Assembly (NCBI RefSeq): GCF_017876165.1
Contig: NZ_JAGINQ010000004.1
Coordinates: 248,001-312,000 of the forward strand
Length of the DNA: 64,000 bases
From: Azospirillum soli
GTDB lineage: Bacteria; Pseudomonadota; Alphaproteobacteria; Azospirillales; Azospirillaceae
Direction of reading: 5' to 3'
Below, one piece after another: positions 7,744-16,125 of the stretch (position 1 is its first letter; every line of letters starts with the position of its first letter). Under the pieces are notes generated by a model that saw nothing but the letters and a program-made list of their open reading frames with translations, was not told the origin of the DNA and made no database searches. The translations under genes were made by a program, and so were the position numbers.

Positions 7744-9459
7744 TCAACCCTCCGCCTTTTGCTGTGTTTCCGCGATCAGCTCCTTCTTGGACAGTTTGCC
7801 CACCGCGGTTTTCGGCAGTTCGGCGCGGAATTCGATGAACTTCGGCATCTCGATTCGCGAGATCTTGTCCCGCAGGAAGTCCTTCAGCTGCTCCGCCGTC
7901 ATGGTGGCGCCGGGCTTCAACTGCACGAAGGCCTTGGGGCTCTGGCCGCGGTAATCGTCCGGCACGCCGATGACACAGGCCGCGATCACGTCCGGGTGCT
8001 GGTAGATGGCTTCCTCGATCATGCGCGGATAGACGTTGTAGCCACCGCAGATGATCAGATCCTTCAGCCGGTCCAGCAGGAAGACGTAACCCTCCTCGTC
8101 CATGATCCCGACGTCGCCGGTGAACAGGAAGCCGTCCACGATGGTGCGCGCCGTCTCGTCCGGCCGTCCCCAATAGCCGGCCATCACGTTGGGGCCGGAC
8201 AGGGCGACCTGCCCCTTCTCGCCCGGCGGCAGCACCCGCGCCGGATCGTCCAGCGCCCGGATTTCGAAGGTCACGCCGGGCAGCGGCAGCCCGATGGAAC
8301 CTTCCTTGTTCTCCCCCGTCAGCGGGTTGCAAGCGCAGACCGGCGACGCCTCGCTCAGCCCGTAGCCTTCCACCAGCACGCAGCCGGTTACCCCCTCGAA
8401 CTGCCGCTTCAACTCCATGGGCAGCGGCGCCCCACCGGAGATGCAGTATTTGACGGAGGTCATCGGGTGGCGGGCCACGTCCGGGTGGCTCAGCAGCGCC
8501 TTGTACATGGTCGGCACGCCGGGCAGCAGCGTCGGTTTCCGGCGCGCGATGGTCTTCAGCACCTGCACCGCCTCGAACCGCGGCAGCATGACGATCTCCG
8601 CCCCGGCCGCCAGCCCCATGTTCAGCACCACGGTCATGGCGAAGACATGGAAGAAGGGCAGCACGGCCATCATCCGTTCCTGCCCCAGCGCGATGTCCGG
8701 GAACCACGCCAGCACTTGCCGGGTGTTCGCCACCAGATTGGCGTGCGTCAGCATCGCCCCCTTCGGCACGCCGGTCGTCCCGCCGGTGTATTGCAACACG
8801 GCCACGTCCCGGTGCGGATCCACCTTGACCGGCGAGAACACCCCGTCGTTCGCCAGCAGCGCATCGAAGTCCATATGCCGCGAGTCGTTCGGGATGGCGG
8901 CCAGTTCGCTGCGCTTCAGAACGCGGAACAGCACGCTTTTCACCGGCGGCAGGATCGACGCCATCCGGCAGACCACGACCGTCTTCAGCCGCGTCCGCCG
9001 CAGCATCGCCTCGATGCGCGGGTAGATCTGCTTCAGATCGAGCGTGACCATGATCTCGGTCCCGGAATCCTCGATCTGGTGCTCCAACTCCCGCTCCACG
9101 TAGAGCGGGTTGTAGTTCACCACCGTGCCGCCGGCCTTCAGGATGCCGAAATAGGCGATCACGTAGGTCGGCGTGTTCGGCAGGCACAGGCCGACCTTCA
9201 CGCCCGGCTTCACTCCCAGTGCCGCGAAGCCCTTGGCCGCCCGGTTCACCAGAGCCCCGACCTCGGCGTAGGAGTAGCGCCGCCCCAGGAAGTCCAGGCA
9301 GGGCCGCGCGGCGAAGCGCACCGCCGCCTCGTCGAACAGCTCCGACAGCGGCACCACCGGAATCGGCTGGTCCCACTCGATCCGGGGCGGGTAGCTGTTC
9401 AGCCAAGGCCGCCCGTTGGCCCCGCCCTTCGACGCGTTGCGCGCAAGATTCTCGGTCAT
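7744..9459 (-). CDS. fadD: Long-chain fatty acid--CoA ligase
   Basis: 571-residue AMP-forming acyl-CoA synthetase that activates fatty acids for beta-oxidation. The nucleotide loop YTGGTTGVPKGA, the GYGLSEASP motif, the TGDVG aspartate region and a C-terminal lysine segment (LPKTAVGKLSKK) are all present. The ATG at 9459 has a GGAGG site eight bases ahead and is preferred over the ATG five codons upstream. It is 136 bases upstream of the MerR gene in the same direction. The operator at 9649-9664 is about 190 bases ahead of the start. Confidence 0.93.
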   Translation of the reverse strand: MTENLARNASKGGANGRPWLNSYPPRIEWDQPIPVVPLSELFDEAAVRFAARPCLDFLGRRYSYAEVGALVNRAAKGFAALGVKPGVKVGLCLPNTPTYVIAYFGILKAGGTVVNYNPLYVERELEHQIEDSGTEIMVTLDLKQIYPRIEAMLRRTRLKTVVVCRMASILPPVKSVLFRVLKRSELAAIPNDSRHMDFDALLANDGVFSPVKVDPHRDVAVLQYTGGTTGVPKGAMLTHANLVANTRQVLAWFPDIALGQERMMAVLPFFHVFAMTVVLNMGLAAGAEIVMLPRFEAVQVLKTIARRKPTLLPGVPTMYKALLSHPDVARHPMTSVKYCISGGAPLPMELKRQFEGVTGCVLVEGYGLSEASPVCACNPLTGENKEGSIGLPLPGVTFEIRALDDPARVLPPGEKGQVALSGPNVMAGYWGRPDETARTIVDGFLFTGDVGIMDEEGYVFLLDRLKDLIICGGYNVYPRMIEEAIYQHPDVIAACVIGVPDDYRGQSPKAFVQLKPGATMTAEQLKDFLRDKISRIEMPKFIEFRAELPKTAVGKLSKKELIAETQQKAEG

Positions 9460-9648
9460 GTCCGATCCTCCCATCCGTATTTCGCGGGCGGTCAGCCGAT
9501 GCGGTGGCGGGAGGCGGAATCGCGTTGAGGGAATTCGGGCGTGGCGGCGTTCAGCATGATTTCACTCCCCATATTCCGGGTTCCCTGGATCGGTTTTGCC
9601 GTGGCGTATCTCGCCGTCTTGGCTGCCGGGAACGTTTTGGTTATGACG

Positions 9649-9664
9649 TTGACGTAAACGTAAA
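9649..9664. promoter_or_regulatory. LiuR-type palindromic operator in the fadD / SCP2 divergent promoter
   Basis: TTGACGTAAACGTAAA is a near-perfect 16-bp palindrome with two ACGT halves, matching the consensus I recall for LiuR-type MerR regulators. It lies between fadD (minus) and the SCP2 gene (plus). A TTGACG -35 inside it is followed 17 bases later by TACTGT, a weak -10 reading toward SCP2. Binding by the neighbouring MerR protein is inferred. Confidence 0.65.
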
Positions 9665-9718
9665 GCGCGCCTACTGTCAAGACCTGTCGCACACGACTTT
9701 TCGGAGAAAGATCGCCCT

Positions 9719-10018
9719 ATGGTTGAGGACATCGTGCGGGAGCTTCAGACCCGCTCCACCAGCTTCCGTGGCCTGAACGCCGCCGTGCGCTTCGCTCTGG
9801 AGACCGGCGACGTGGTTCGGGTGGACGCCCGCAACACCCCCGTCGCCATCAGCCGCGAGGACGGCGAGGCTGACTGCACCATCCGCATCTCGGCGGAGAA
9901 CCTGAAGAAGCTGATGGACGGCCGCCTGAACCCGATGCTGGCCTTCACGATGGGCAAGCTGAAGGTGGACGGCTCCATGGGCATCGCACTGAAGCTGGCC
10001 CAGCTGCTCGACGAGTAA
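9719..10018 (+). CDS. SCP2 sterol-carrier-type lipid-binding protein
   Basis: 99 residues, a single SCP2 domain. FALETGDVVRVDARNTPVAIS and DCTIRISAENLKKLMDGRLNPMLAFTMGKLKVDG are the characteristic strands and helix. Such stand-alone SCP2 proteins bind lipids or acyl-CoA. It is divergent from fadD and shares the LiuR-like operator, in keeping with fatty-acid metabolism. A GGAGAAAG site precedes the ATG. Confidence 0.88.
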   Translation: MVEDIVRELQTRSTSFRGLNAAVRFALETGDVVRVDARNTPVAISREDGEADCTIRISAENLKKLMDGRLNPMLAFTMGKLKVDGSMGIALKLAQLLDE

Positions 10019-10068
10019 GAACCGGACGGCGGCAGCAAGCCGCCGCCAACCCCAGGGAGGAAACAACG

Positions 10069-10698
10069 ATGAAGCACGCGTTCCGTGCCACCCTCGCCGC
10101 TGCCTTGGTTCTGGCGGCGGCATCCGCCGAGGCCGCCGGCCCGCGCACCCTCACCTACCAGATCCTGATGGGCGACGACCCGGTCGGGACCGAGACGGTC
10201 CGGCTGGAGCCGCAGGGCGACACGCTGAAGGTCTCCGTCAACGCCACCACGCGGGTGAAGGTGCTGTTCCTCAACTTCCGCTACGACCACCAGCGGGAGG
10301 AGGTGTGGAAGGGCGGCGCCCTCGATTCGGTCCGCGCCAAAACGGACGACGACGGCACGCCCCACGCGCTGGAAATGACCCGGCGCGGCTCCGGCTACGC
10401 CGTCACGGTGGACGGCAAGACCGGAGAGGCCCCCGCCAACGCCCTGCCCCTCACCCTCTGGACGCCGGAGGTGCTGAAGCGCCCGGTCTTGCTCTCGGTC
10501 ATCGACGGCAAGCCCAACAACGTCCACGCCACCGACCTCGGCCCAACGTCCCTGGACATCGCCGGCCGCCGTGTCGAGGCCCGGCACCATCGGATCAACG
10601 GCGACGTGGAACGCGATCTTTGGTACGCCGCCGATGGCACGCTGCTGAAGACCACCTTCAAGAAGAGCGGCTACGATGTTACCTACATCCTCAAGTGA
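10069..10698 (+). CDS. Secreted DUF6134-family protein
   Basis: 209 residues with a clear Sec signal peptide (cleavage after AEA, about residue 22). The mature part is a run of alternating strands (TYQILMGDDPVGTETVRL...) like DUF6134/DUF3108 lipid-binding-like beta proteins found beside lipid metabolism genes. It follows the SCP2 gene by 50 bases with a GGGAGGAAAC site, so the two are probably co-transcribed. Function unknown. A second DUF3108-like protein lies at 38118. Confidence 0.7.
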   Translation: MKHAFRATLAAALVLAAASAEAAGPRTLTYQILMGDDPVGTETVRLEPQGDTLKVSVNATTRVKVLFLNFRYDHQREEVWKGGALDSVRAKTDDDGTPHALEMTRRGSGYAVTVDGKTGEAPANALPLTLWTPEVLKRPVLLSVIDGKPNNVHATDLGPTSLDIAGRRVEARHHRINGDVERDLWYAADGTLLKTTFKKSGYDVTYILK

Positions 10699-10716
10699 CC
10701 CAACCTTGAGGCCGTG

Positions 10717-11004
10717 ATGCCGATTTTCGTGTTCCCCGACGATCCGACCTGGAACGAGGAGGCCGACGCTGTCGAATTCGCGGTCGAGGTCGGGGAATAC
10801 CACGGCCAGGTCTTCATCCCGCGCCGCGCCCTGCAATCCCTGGTCGGCCACACGCCGAAGCCGGAGGAAGCGTTGCAGTTCGTCTGCATGAACCGGCCGG
10901 TCTTCGACAAGGCGGTCGAGGCGCGGATCACCGACCGCAACCTCGACCCCGACGCCAACATCCACCTCACCGCGCGGGACGTGCGGCGGGTGTTTCCCCA
11001 ATAG
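10717..11004 (+). CDS. DUF1488-like small protein
   Basis: 95 residues without signal or membrane segment. The layout (an N-terminal beta part, FIPRRALQSLVG, then FVCMNRPVFDKAVEARI and a final D-containing strand) resembles DUF1488. The ATG at 10717 is used; a GTG one codon earlier is also possible. It lies 18 bases after the DUF6134 gene and its stop abuts the stop of the convergent ABC ATPase gene. Function unknown. Confidence 0.65.
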   Translation: MPIFVFPDDPTWNEEADAVEFAVEVGEYHGQVFIPRRALQSLVGHTPKPEEALQFVCMNRPVFDKAVEARITDRNLDPDANIHLTARDVRRVFPQ

Positions 11005-11778
11005 TTAGATGCTGTAGTTGTCGGCGATCCCGCTGCGCAGCTGCTCGACCTGCTCACGGAAAACCACGCCTTCGCGGCCGGGCTCGTTGCGCACGTCGCG
11101 CACGATGCGGGCCGGGCTGCCGCCCAGAACGATGATCCGGTCGGCGAGGTGAACCGCCTCCTCCAAGTCGTGGGTGACGAAGAGGATGGTCTTGCCGGTC
11201 TCGCGGTGGATGCGGCGCAACTCGTCCTGAAGGCTGTGCCGGGTGATGGCGTCGAGCGCGCCGAACGGCTCGTCCATCAGCAGGATGTCGGGATCGACGG
11301 CCATGGCGCGGGCGATGCCCACGCGCTGCCGCTGCCCGCCGGACAGCTCGTAGGGCCAACGCTTCCCATAGTCGTCGAGGCGGACGAGGCGCAGGGCCTC
11401 GGCCACGCGCTCATCACGCTCGGCCTTGGAAACGGGCAGCCCTTCCAAGCCAAGCTGGACGTTCCTGGCGACCCGGCGCCAGGGCAGCAGGCGCGGATCC
11501 TGAAAGACGAGGCCGACCGGACGGTGACCCGGCTTGTCCGACTGGTGGATGGTCACCGCCCCGCCGCGCGCCGTGTGCAGCCCGGCGACCACGCGCAGCA
11601 GCGTGGACTTGCCGACGCCGGACGGGCCGACGATGGCGACGAAGCTGCCGCGCTCGATGGACAGGTCCACCTCGACCAGCACCGGCGGGGTGTCGGCGCC
11701 GTAGCCGATGGCGACGCCGCGCAGGTCGATGACGGCTTCCTTCACCCCGGCCCTCGCCTTTTCAATTACCGTTGCCAT
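11005..11778 (-). CDS. ABC transporter ATPase, nitrate/sulfonate/taurine type
   Basis: 257-residue ATPase of the SsuB/TauB/NrtD group. Walker A is GPSGVGKST, the signature is LSGGQRQRVGIARA, Walker B is ILLMDEPFGALD, and FVTHDLEEAVHLADRI holds the switch His. It overlaps the permease gene by 13 bases and is last in a binding protein, permease, ATPase operon. The nearby cys cluster favours sulfonate or another organosulfur substrate, but that is inference only. Confidence 0.9.
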   Translation of the reverse strand: MATVIEKARAGVKEAVIDLRGVAIGYGADTPPVLVEVDLSIERGSFVAIVGPSGVGKSTLLRVVAGLHTARGGAVTIHQSDKPGHRPVGLVFQDPRLLPWRRVARNVQLGLEGLPVSKAERDERVAEALRLVRLDDYGKRWPYELSGGQRQRVGIARAMAVDPDILLMDEPFGALDAITRHSLQDELRRIHRETGKTILFVTHDLEEAVHLADRIIVLGGSPARIVRDVRNEPGREGVVFREQVEQLRSGIADNYSI

Positions 11779-12533
11779 GCGAGCACCCGCTGCTGAACCT
11801 GCATGAACAGGAAGTCGCACACGCCGTAGAGAGCGGCGATGGTCACCATGTAGAGCACCACGATGTGGGTGGCGAGCAGGCCCGACGCGTCGGACATGCG
11901 CATACCGAGGCCGGCGATGCCGAACAGCTCCGCCGCCACCACGGTCATCCAGCCCTGACCCAACCCGGCACGCACGCCGGACAGGATGCCGGGGAGAGCG
12001 CCCGGCAGGATGATCTTGAACAGGCGCGGGATCAGCCCGCCCTGGCCGAAGGCATAGCCAAGCTCGATCAGGTCCTTGTCCACGCCGCGCACGGCGGAAT
12101 AGGCGGCGTAGTAGTTGATCCAGAAGACCGTCAGGGCGATCAGGAAGGTCGCCGCCGCCTCGCTGACCCCGAACCAGATGATGGCGAAGGGAATCCAGGC
12201 GATGGAGGGGATGGGGCGCAGCATGCGCACCACCCACGCCTGGAAGGCGTCCCACCAGCCCCACAGCGCCGCCGCCGCGCCGGCCGCGACACCGAGGAAG
12301 GTGCCCAACAGCAGGCCCGTCAGGTAATGCGACAGGCTGGCAACCACCATCCGCTGCCAGGTTCCGCTCTGGAACTCGGCGATGAAGGCGCCGGGGACGG
12401 CGCTCGGTGACGGGATCAAGCGGGCGGGCACGACGCCGCTCCGCGCCAACACTTCCCAGGCGATCAGGAAAGCGCCGACGCCGAGCGCCGACAGCACCAG
12501 CGACGTGTGGAGCTTGAGGGGCGCCGGCTTCAT
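11766..12533 (-). CDS. ABC transporter permease, nitrate/sulfonate/taurine type
   Basis: 255-residue inner-membrane permease of the SsuC/TauC family with about six membrane segments. The cytoplasmic EAA-like loop is visible (YAFGQGGLIPRLFKIILPGALPGILSGVRAGLGQGW). The ATG shares one base with the stop of the binding-protein gene (TAATG), so the two are coupled. Length is normal. Confidence 0.9.
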   Translation of the reverse strand: MKPAPLKLHTSLVLSALGVGAFLIAWEVLARSGVVPARLIPSPSAVPGAFIAEFQSGTWQRMVVASLSHYLTGLLLGTFLGVAAGAAAALWGWWDAFQAWVVRMLRPIPSIAWIPFAIIWFGVSEAAATFLIALTVFWINYYAAYSAVRGVDKDLIELGYAFGQGGLIPRLFKIILPGALPGILSGVRAGLGQGWMTVVAAELFGIAGLGMRMSDASGLLATHIVVLYMVTIAALYGVCDFLFMQVQQRVLAWQR

Positions 12534-13564
12534 TACTTGCCGACCGCCGCGTCGTAGAAGCGGAAGTCGAAGGCCTCGGCGACCGGAATGGTGCCCTCGG
12601 CGGAGCCGATTTCCTTGGCGTAGGCCATCATGTTCTCGACCGCCGGAACGACGCCGCGCGGGTCGGCCACGAACTTGGAACCGGGCGAGCGGAAGGCCGC
12701 TTCCAGGGTCGCCGGCTCCATCAGGCCCTTGCCCAGATACTCGTTCGCCACCTTGGCGGAGCGGGCCGGATCCTTGGCGATCAGATCGACGGCGCGGACG
12801 TGCGCCTTGATCAGCTTGTTCAGCGCCTCGGCGTTGTCCTTGATGACCGGGCCACGCGCGGCGATGACGGTGCCGGGCTGGTTCGGGAACATCTCGGCAC
12901 CCGTGGCCAGCAGCGCGACGTTCGGGTCCATCTGCTTGGTGACGGTGACCGTCGGCTCGCGGATCGTGGCGGCGTCGAGCGCGCCGGCCAGCAGGGCCTG
13001 CTGGGTCTTCTCGATGCCCATGGAGATGATCTCGACGTTCGCCGGATCGACCTTCACGACCTTGAACAGCCAGTGGCGCAGCACCGTGTCGGGGACGGAG
13101 CCCGGCGGCTGGGTGCCGATCTTCACCTTGCGGCCGTTGTCGGCGACGAACTTGGCGAAGGACTCCGGGGTGGCTTTGCCGCCCAACGCCTTGGCGAACT
13201 GCCCACGGCTGGCGACGACCATTTCCTCCACGGCCGAGTTGGCGATGACCGACACGTCCGCGCCCTTGGACCGGGCGACGAGGACGGGAGCGACGCCGGC
13301 GTAGAGCAGATCGATCTGGCCGGCGGCCATCGCCTGGATGGCGTGCGGGCCTGATTCGAAGCGGGTGAGCTTCAGGTTGATGCCGGCCTCACGCGCCCAG
13401 CCCTCGCCATCGACGATGAACAGCGGCGCGGCGGCGAGGATCGGGATGTAGCCGACCTCCAGCTTCACCGGATCCGCGGCGCGGGCCATGCCCGGCGCGA
13501 GAGCGGCAAGGGACGTAAAGGCGGCCAGCGCCAGCATCGCGGAGCGTCGGGTCAGGGTCGTCAT
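12533..13564 (-). CDS. ABC transporter substrate-binding protein, SsuA/NMT1-like
   Basis: 343-residue periplasmic protein. The N-terminus has twin Arg (LTRRSAMLAL) and a hydrophobic stretch ending ARAAD, so Tat or Sec export is likely. The mature part starts LEVGYIPILAAAPLFIVDGEGWAREAG and has SGPHAIQAMAAGQIDLLYAG, both typical of the NMT1/SsuA type II binding fold. I chose the ATG at 13564; one three codons upstream is equally usable. It leads the operon, and AT-rich DNA upstream (13620-13690) probably holds the promoter. The substrate cannot be read from sequence. Confidence 0.87.
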   Translation of the reverse strand: MTTLTRRSAMLALAAFTSLAALAPGMARAADPVKLEVGYIPILAAAPLFIVDGEGWAREAGINLKLTRFESGPHAIQAMAAGQIDLLYAGVAPVLVARSKGADVSVIANSAVEEMVVASRGQFAKALGGKATPESFAKFVADNGRKVKIGTQPPGSVPDTVLRHWLFKVVKVDPANVEIISMGIEKTQQALLAGALDAATIREPTVTVTKQMDPNVALLATGAEMFPNQPGTVIAARGPVIKDNAEALNKLIKAHVRAVDLIAKDPARSAKVANEYLGKGLMEPATLEAAFRSPGSKFVADPRGVVPAVENMMAYAKEIGSAEGTIPVAEAFDFRFYDAAVGK

Positions 13565-13988
13565 CTCGTCCATCCTATGGGGAATGCCCAGCCTATTTAG
13601 CATGGATCACGCCGGATGGAAGAGATGAATTTACATATGATGCGGAGGTGATTGTATATTTTACTGTTTTGTTATGTTTTTCTAGATGCGGCAAAGCGAC
13701 CATCGTGCAGCAGGTGCGCAACGATGACGCCTTCCCCACCGTCCGGTGGGGAAGATTGGGATGGGCGATTGCATTCGGAGACTGTTGTCATTCCATAAGA
13801 CAACCGTCATCCCCGCGAAGGCGGGGATCCAGCGAGAGCCGCGATAGCGGCGACATGAGTCATAAGGCTCGCGGACGCTCGCTTCTGGATTCCCGCCTTC
13901 GCGGGAATGACGGCTTTCCCCTTGGCAGGATGATAATCTCCGAATGCAATCGCCCTGTAAGTTGGGATGGGGCCCACCGCTGGCGCTT
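13565..13988. other. Intergenic region with promoter-like AT-rich tract and a repeat
   Basis: No gene is visible. An AT-rich stretch (about 13620-13690) fits the promoter of the ABC operon on the minus strand. The rest is occupied by the 110-base palindromic element described separately and by flanking sequence downstream of cysC. Confidence 0.6.
13804..13913. repeat. 110-base inverted repeat of the GTCATCCCCGCGAAGGCGGGG family
   Basis: Left arm 13804-13832 and right arm 13885-13913 are near-perfect inverted copies (CCGTCATCCCCGCGAAGG... against ...CCTTCGCGGGAATGACGG). Each arm is also a hairpin by itself. The 52-base spacer carries a small GCCGC/GCGGC hairpin. This matches the dispersed REP/BIME sequences common in proteobacteria. 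A single-arm relative lies at 48478. There is no coding capacity. Confidence 0.85.
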
Positions 13989-14636
13989 TTACACCCGGCC
14001 CTGCGTCACGGCGGCCTTGCCGAACGCGCGGTCGATGTAGTCGAGCAGTTCGTCCAGCGCCTCGGCGCGGCTCAGCACGCCGGTGTCGATGGTCAGTTCG
14101 GCGGTTTCCGGGGCCTCGTAAGGCGCGGAGATACCGGTGAATTCCGGGATGGCGCCGGCGCGGGCCTTCTTGTAGAGGCCCTTGGGGTCGCGGCTCTCGC
14201 AGGTGGCGAGGTTGGCGGCCACGAAAACCTCATGGAAGCGGTCGCCGCCGATGGCGCGTGCGCGTGCGCGGTCGGCCTGGAGCGGGGAGATCAGCGAGGC
14301 GATCACCAGCATGCCGGCGTCGGCGAACAGCTTCGCGGCCTCGGCCACGCGGCGGATGTTCTCCGATCGGTCTGCGGCGGAAAAGCCGAGGCCGGCGTTC
14401 AGGCCGTTGCGGACGTTGTCGCCGTCCAGGACGAAGACCTGCCAGCCGCGTTCGAACAGCGCGCGTTCCGCCGCCATGGCCAGCGTTGACTTGCCCGCAC
14501 CCGACAGGCCGGTCATCCACAGGATGCCGCCCCTGTGGCCGTTGGCGGCGGTGCGTTCCTCCACCGCCACGGCGTGGGAGACTTGGGTCAGATTGGCGGC
14601 GGCCAACGGGCGCGGCAGGTCGAGAAGGGCGTTCAT
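13989..14636 (-). CDS. cysC: Adenylyl-sulfate kinase
   Basis: 215-residue APS kinase that phosphorylates APS to PAPS. The P-loop GLSGAGKST is at residues 43-51, followed by VLDGDNVRNGLNAGLGFS and an ADRSENIRRVAEAAKLF helix, all diagnostic, and a DPKGLYKKAR substrate segment. A 35-residue N-terminal extension precedes the kinase core. Its ATG overlaps the cysH stop by four bases (ATGA). ATP sulfurylase (cysDN) is not in the window. Confidence 0.95.
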   Translation of the reverse strand: MNALLDLPRPLAAANLTQVSHAVAVEERTAANGHRGGILWMTGLSGAGKSTLAMAAERALFERGWQVFVLDGDNVRNGLNAGLGFSAADRSENIRRVAEAAKLFADAGMLVIASLISPLQADRARARAIGGDRFHEVFVAANLATCESRDPKGLYKKARAGAIPEFTGISAPYEAPETAELTIDTGVLSRAEALDELLDYIDRAFGKAAVTQGRV

Positions 14637-15358
14637 CGGGCAATCCCCGTCGAGAAGGTGTGAATGCCGCATTCGGTCTTGGCGCTGCCCGCCCAGCGGC
14701 CCGACCGGATGTCGGCGCCGGGGGCGACCCGCTCCGTGCAGGTGAAGCAGCCGATGGAAAGAAAGCCGTCGGCCTCCAGCGGGTGGCGCGGCAGGTCGCG
14801 GCGCGCGAATTCCTCGTCAAGCCGCTCGCGGTCCCACGACGCCAGCGGGTTGATCTTGATCCGGCCGTTCGCCTCCTCGAACAGGGGCAGCGCGGCGCGG
14901 GTCGTCGACTGGAAGCGCTTGCGCCCGGTGACCCAGGCGTCCAGCCCGTTCAGCGCGCGTTCCAGCGGCACGGTCTTGCGCAAATGACAGCAGGCGTCGT
15001 GCGAGCGGGTGAACAGCAACCCATCGCTATCGCCGGCCGCAATGTCCTGCGGCGTCGGCCCGACCTCGCGCACGTTGGTGAGGCCCAGCGCCTTCACCAG
15101 CTGGTCGCGGTAGCGCAGGGTCTCGCCAAACAGCTTCCCGGTGTTCACGAAGATCACCGGGAAGGACGGGTCCGCCTCTGCCGCCAGCGCCAGCAGGACC
15201 GCCGATTCCGTCCCGAAGGACGAGACCAGAGCGATCCGCCCCGGAAACGCGTTCCGCGCGAGGGCGCCGAGGAGCGCCGCACCTTCCAGATCCCCGTAAC
15301 GGGCATTCAGCTCCGCCACTTGGATCGCGGTCTTATCAAGAGCAAGTCCTTCGGGCAT
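14633..15358 (-). CDS. cysH: Assimilatory (phospho)adenylyl-sulfate reductase, Fe-S type
   Basis: 241-residue reductase giving sulfite from APS or PAPS. Two Cys pairs, CC at 123-124 and CxxC at 204/207, mark the 4Fe-4S subtype usually specific for APS. C230 in the ECGIHT tail is the catalytic Cys. SSFGTESAVLL is the nucleotide-binding loop. It is the first gene of the minus-strand cysH-cysC pair and diverges from the siroheme and sulfite reductase operon. Confidence 0.94.
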   Translation of the reverse strand: MPEGLALDKTAIQVAELNARYGDLEGAALLGALARNAFPGRIALVSSFGTESAVLLALAAEADPSFPVIFVNTGKLFGETLRYRDQLVKALGLTNVREVGPTPQDIAAGDSDGLLFTRSHDACCHLRKTVPLERALNGLDAWVTGRKRFQSTTRAALPLFEEANGRIKINPLASWDRERLDEEFARRDLPRHPLEADGFLSIGCFTCTERVAPGADIRSGRWAGSAKTECGIHTFSTGIAR

Positions 15359-15434
15359 CGGCTTATTGTCTATCTACACAGTGGGTTGTATATGACAATT
15401 TGCACAATATCACTCGACCCACGGTGTTGCAACG

Positions 15435-15453
15435 CAAATACATTTCCTATTTG
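15435..15453. promoter_or_regulatory. Inverted repeat in the cys divergent promoter
   Basis: CAAATA and TATTTG are separated by seven bases in the AT-rich 15359-15567 gap between cysH and the siroheme operon. It is the clearest operator-like dyad there. The regulator (LysR or Rrf2 type) is unknown. Several TTG and TATA-like hexamers surround it, but no single promoter stands out. Confidence 0.4.
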
Positions 15454-15567
15454 TGTTATAGGTTTATGTGGTTTTGTGAAATGTGTTGATTGAACCACGT
15501 TACCACGCTTAAATACTGCCATGACGCATATCCACGCTGCCATTTGTGTGATTTTCGGGAGGCGCCG

Positions 15568-16125
15568 GTGATCCCCATCGCGCTGGATCCCGGCCGCGTG
15601 CGCATCGCGCTCGCGGGGCAAGGGCCTTTGGCTCACAAGCGGTTGGCCCAGCTTCTGGACGGCGGCGCGCGGCCGGCGGTCTATGCGCCGGAGCCGGACG
15701 CGGATTTCACAGCTTTGGCGGGAGATCGTCTGGTACGGTCCCTTCCCTCCCCCGACGATCTGGCGGGGGTGCGAGTGCTGTTCGTCGTCGGGCTGGAACC
15801 GGACGTGGCCGAGGGTTTGGCAACGCAGGCGCGAGAGCTGGGCGTTTTGGTGAATGTGGAGGACGTCGTTCCCTTGTGTGATTTCCACGCGCCCAGTGTG
15901 GTCCGTCGCGGCGACCTGCTGCTGACCGTCTCCACGGGCGGCAAGAGCCCCGCGTTGGCGCAGATGGTGCGCGAACGTTTGGAGGCCCTGTTCCCGGCCG
16001 CCTGGGCGGAGCGGATCGCGGAGATCGCGGCGCTGCGCGACCGGCTGCGGGCGGAGGGCGCCAGGGGAGCGGACGTGATCCGCGCGACGCGGGACTTCAT
16101 CACCGGAAAGGGGTGGCTGCCATGA
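15568..16125 (+). CDS. cysG: Precorrin-2 dehydrogenase / sirohydrochlorin ferrochelatase (siroheme synthase N-domain)
   Basis: 185-residue stand-alone version of the CysG N-terminal half (Met8-like), making sirohydrochlorin and inserting iron for siroheme. An N-terminal Rossmann segment (IALAGQGPLAHKRLAQLLDGGA), VNVEDVVPLCDFHAPSVVRRGDLLLTVSTGGKSPALAQMVRERLE, and a C-terminal helical part are all as in the family. The GTG at 15568 has GGGAGG seven bases ahead and is preferred over a TTG 26 codons upstream. Its end overlaps cobA by four bases. Confidence 0.9.
   Translation: MIPIALDPGRVRIALAGQGPLAHKRLAQLLDGGARPAVYAPEPDADFTALAGDRLVRSLPSPDDLAGVRVLFVVGLEPDVAEGLATQARELGVLVNVEDVVPLCDFHAPSVVRRGDLLLTVSTGGKSPALAQMVRERLEALFPAAWAERIAEIAALRDRLRAEGARGADVIRATRDFITGKGWLP

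Noticed and set aside
9492-9692. 66-codon minus-strand ORF upstream of fadD
   Set aside because: It covers the divergent promoter and the LiuR-type site; no start signal.
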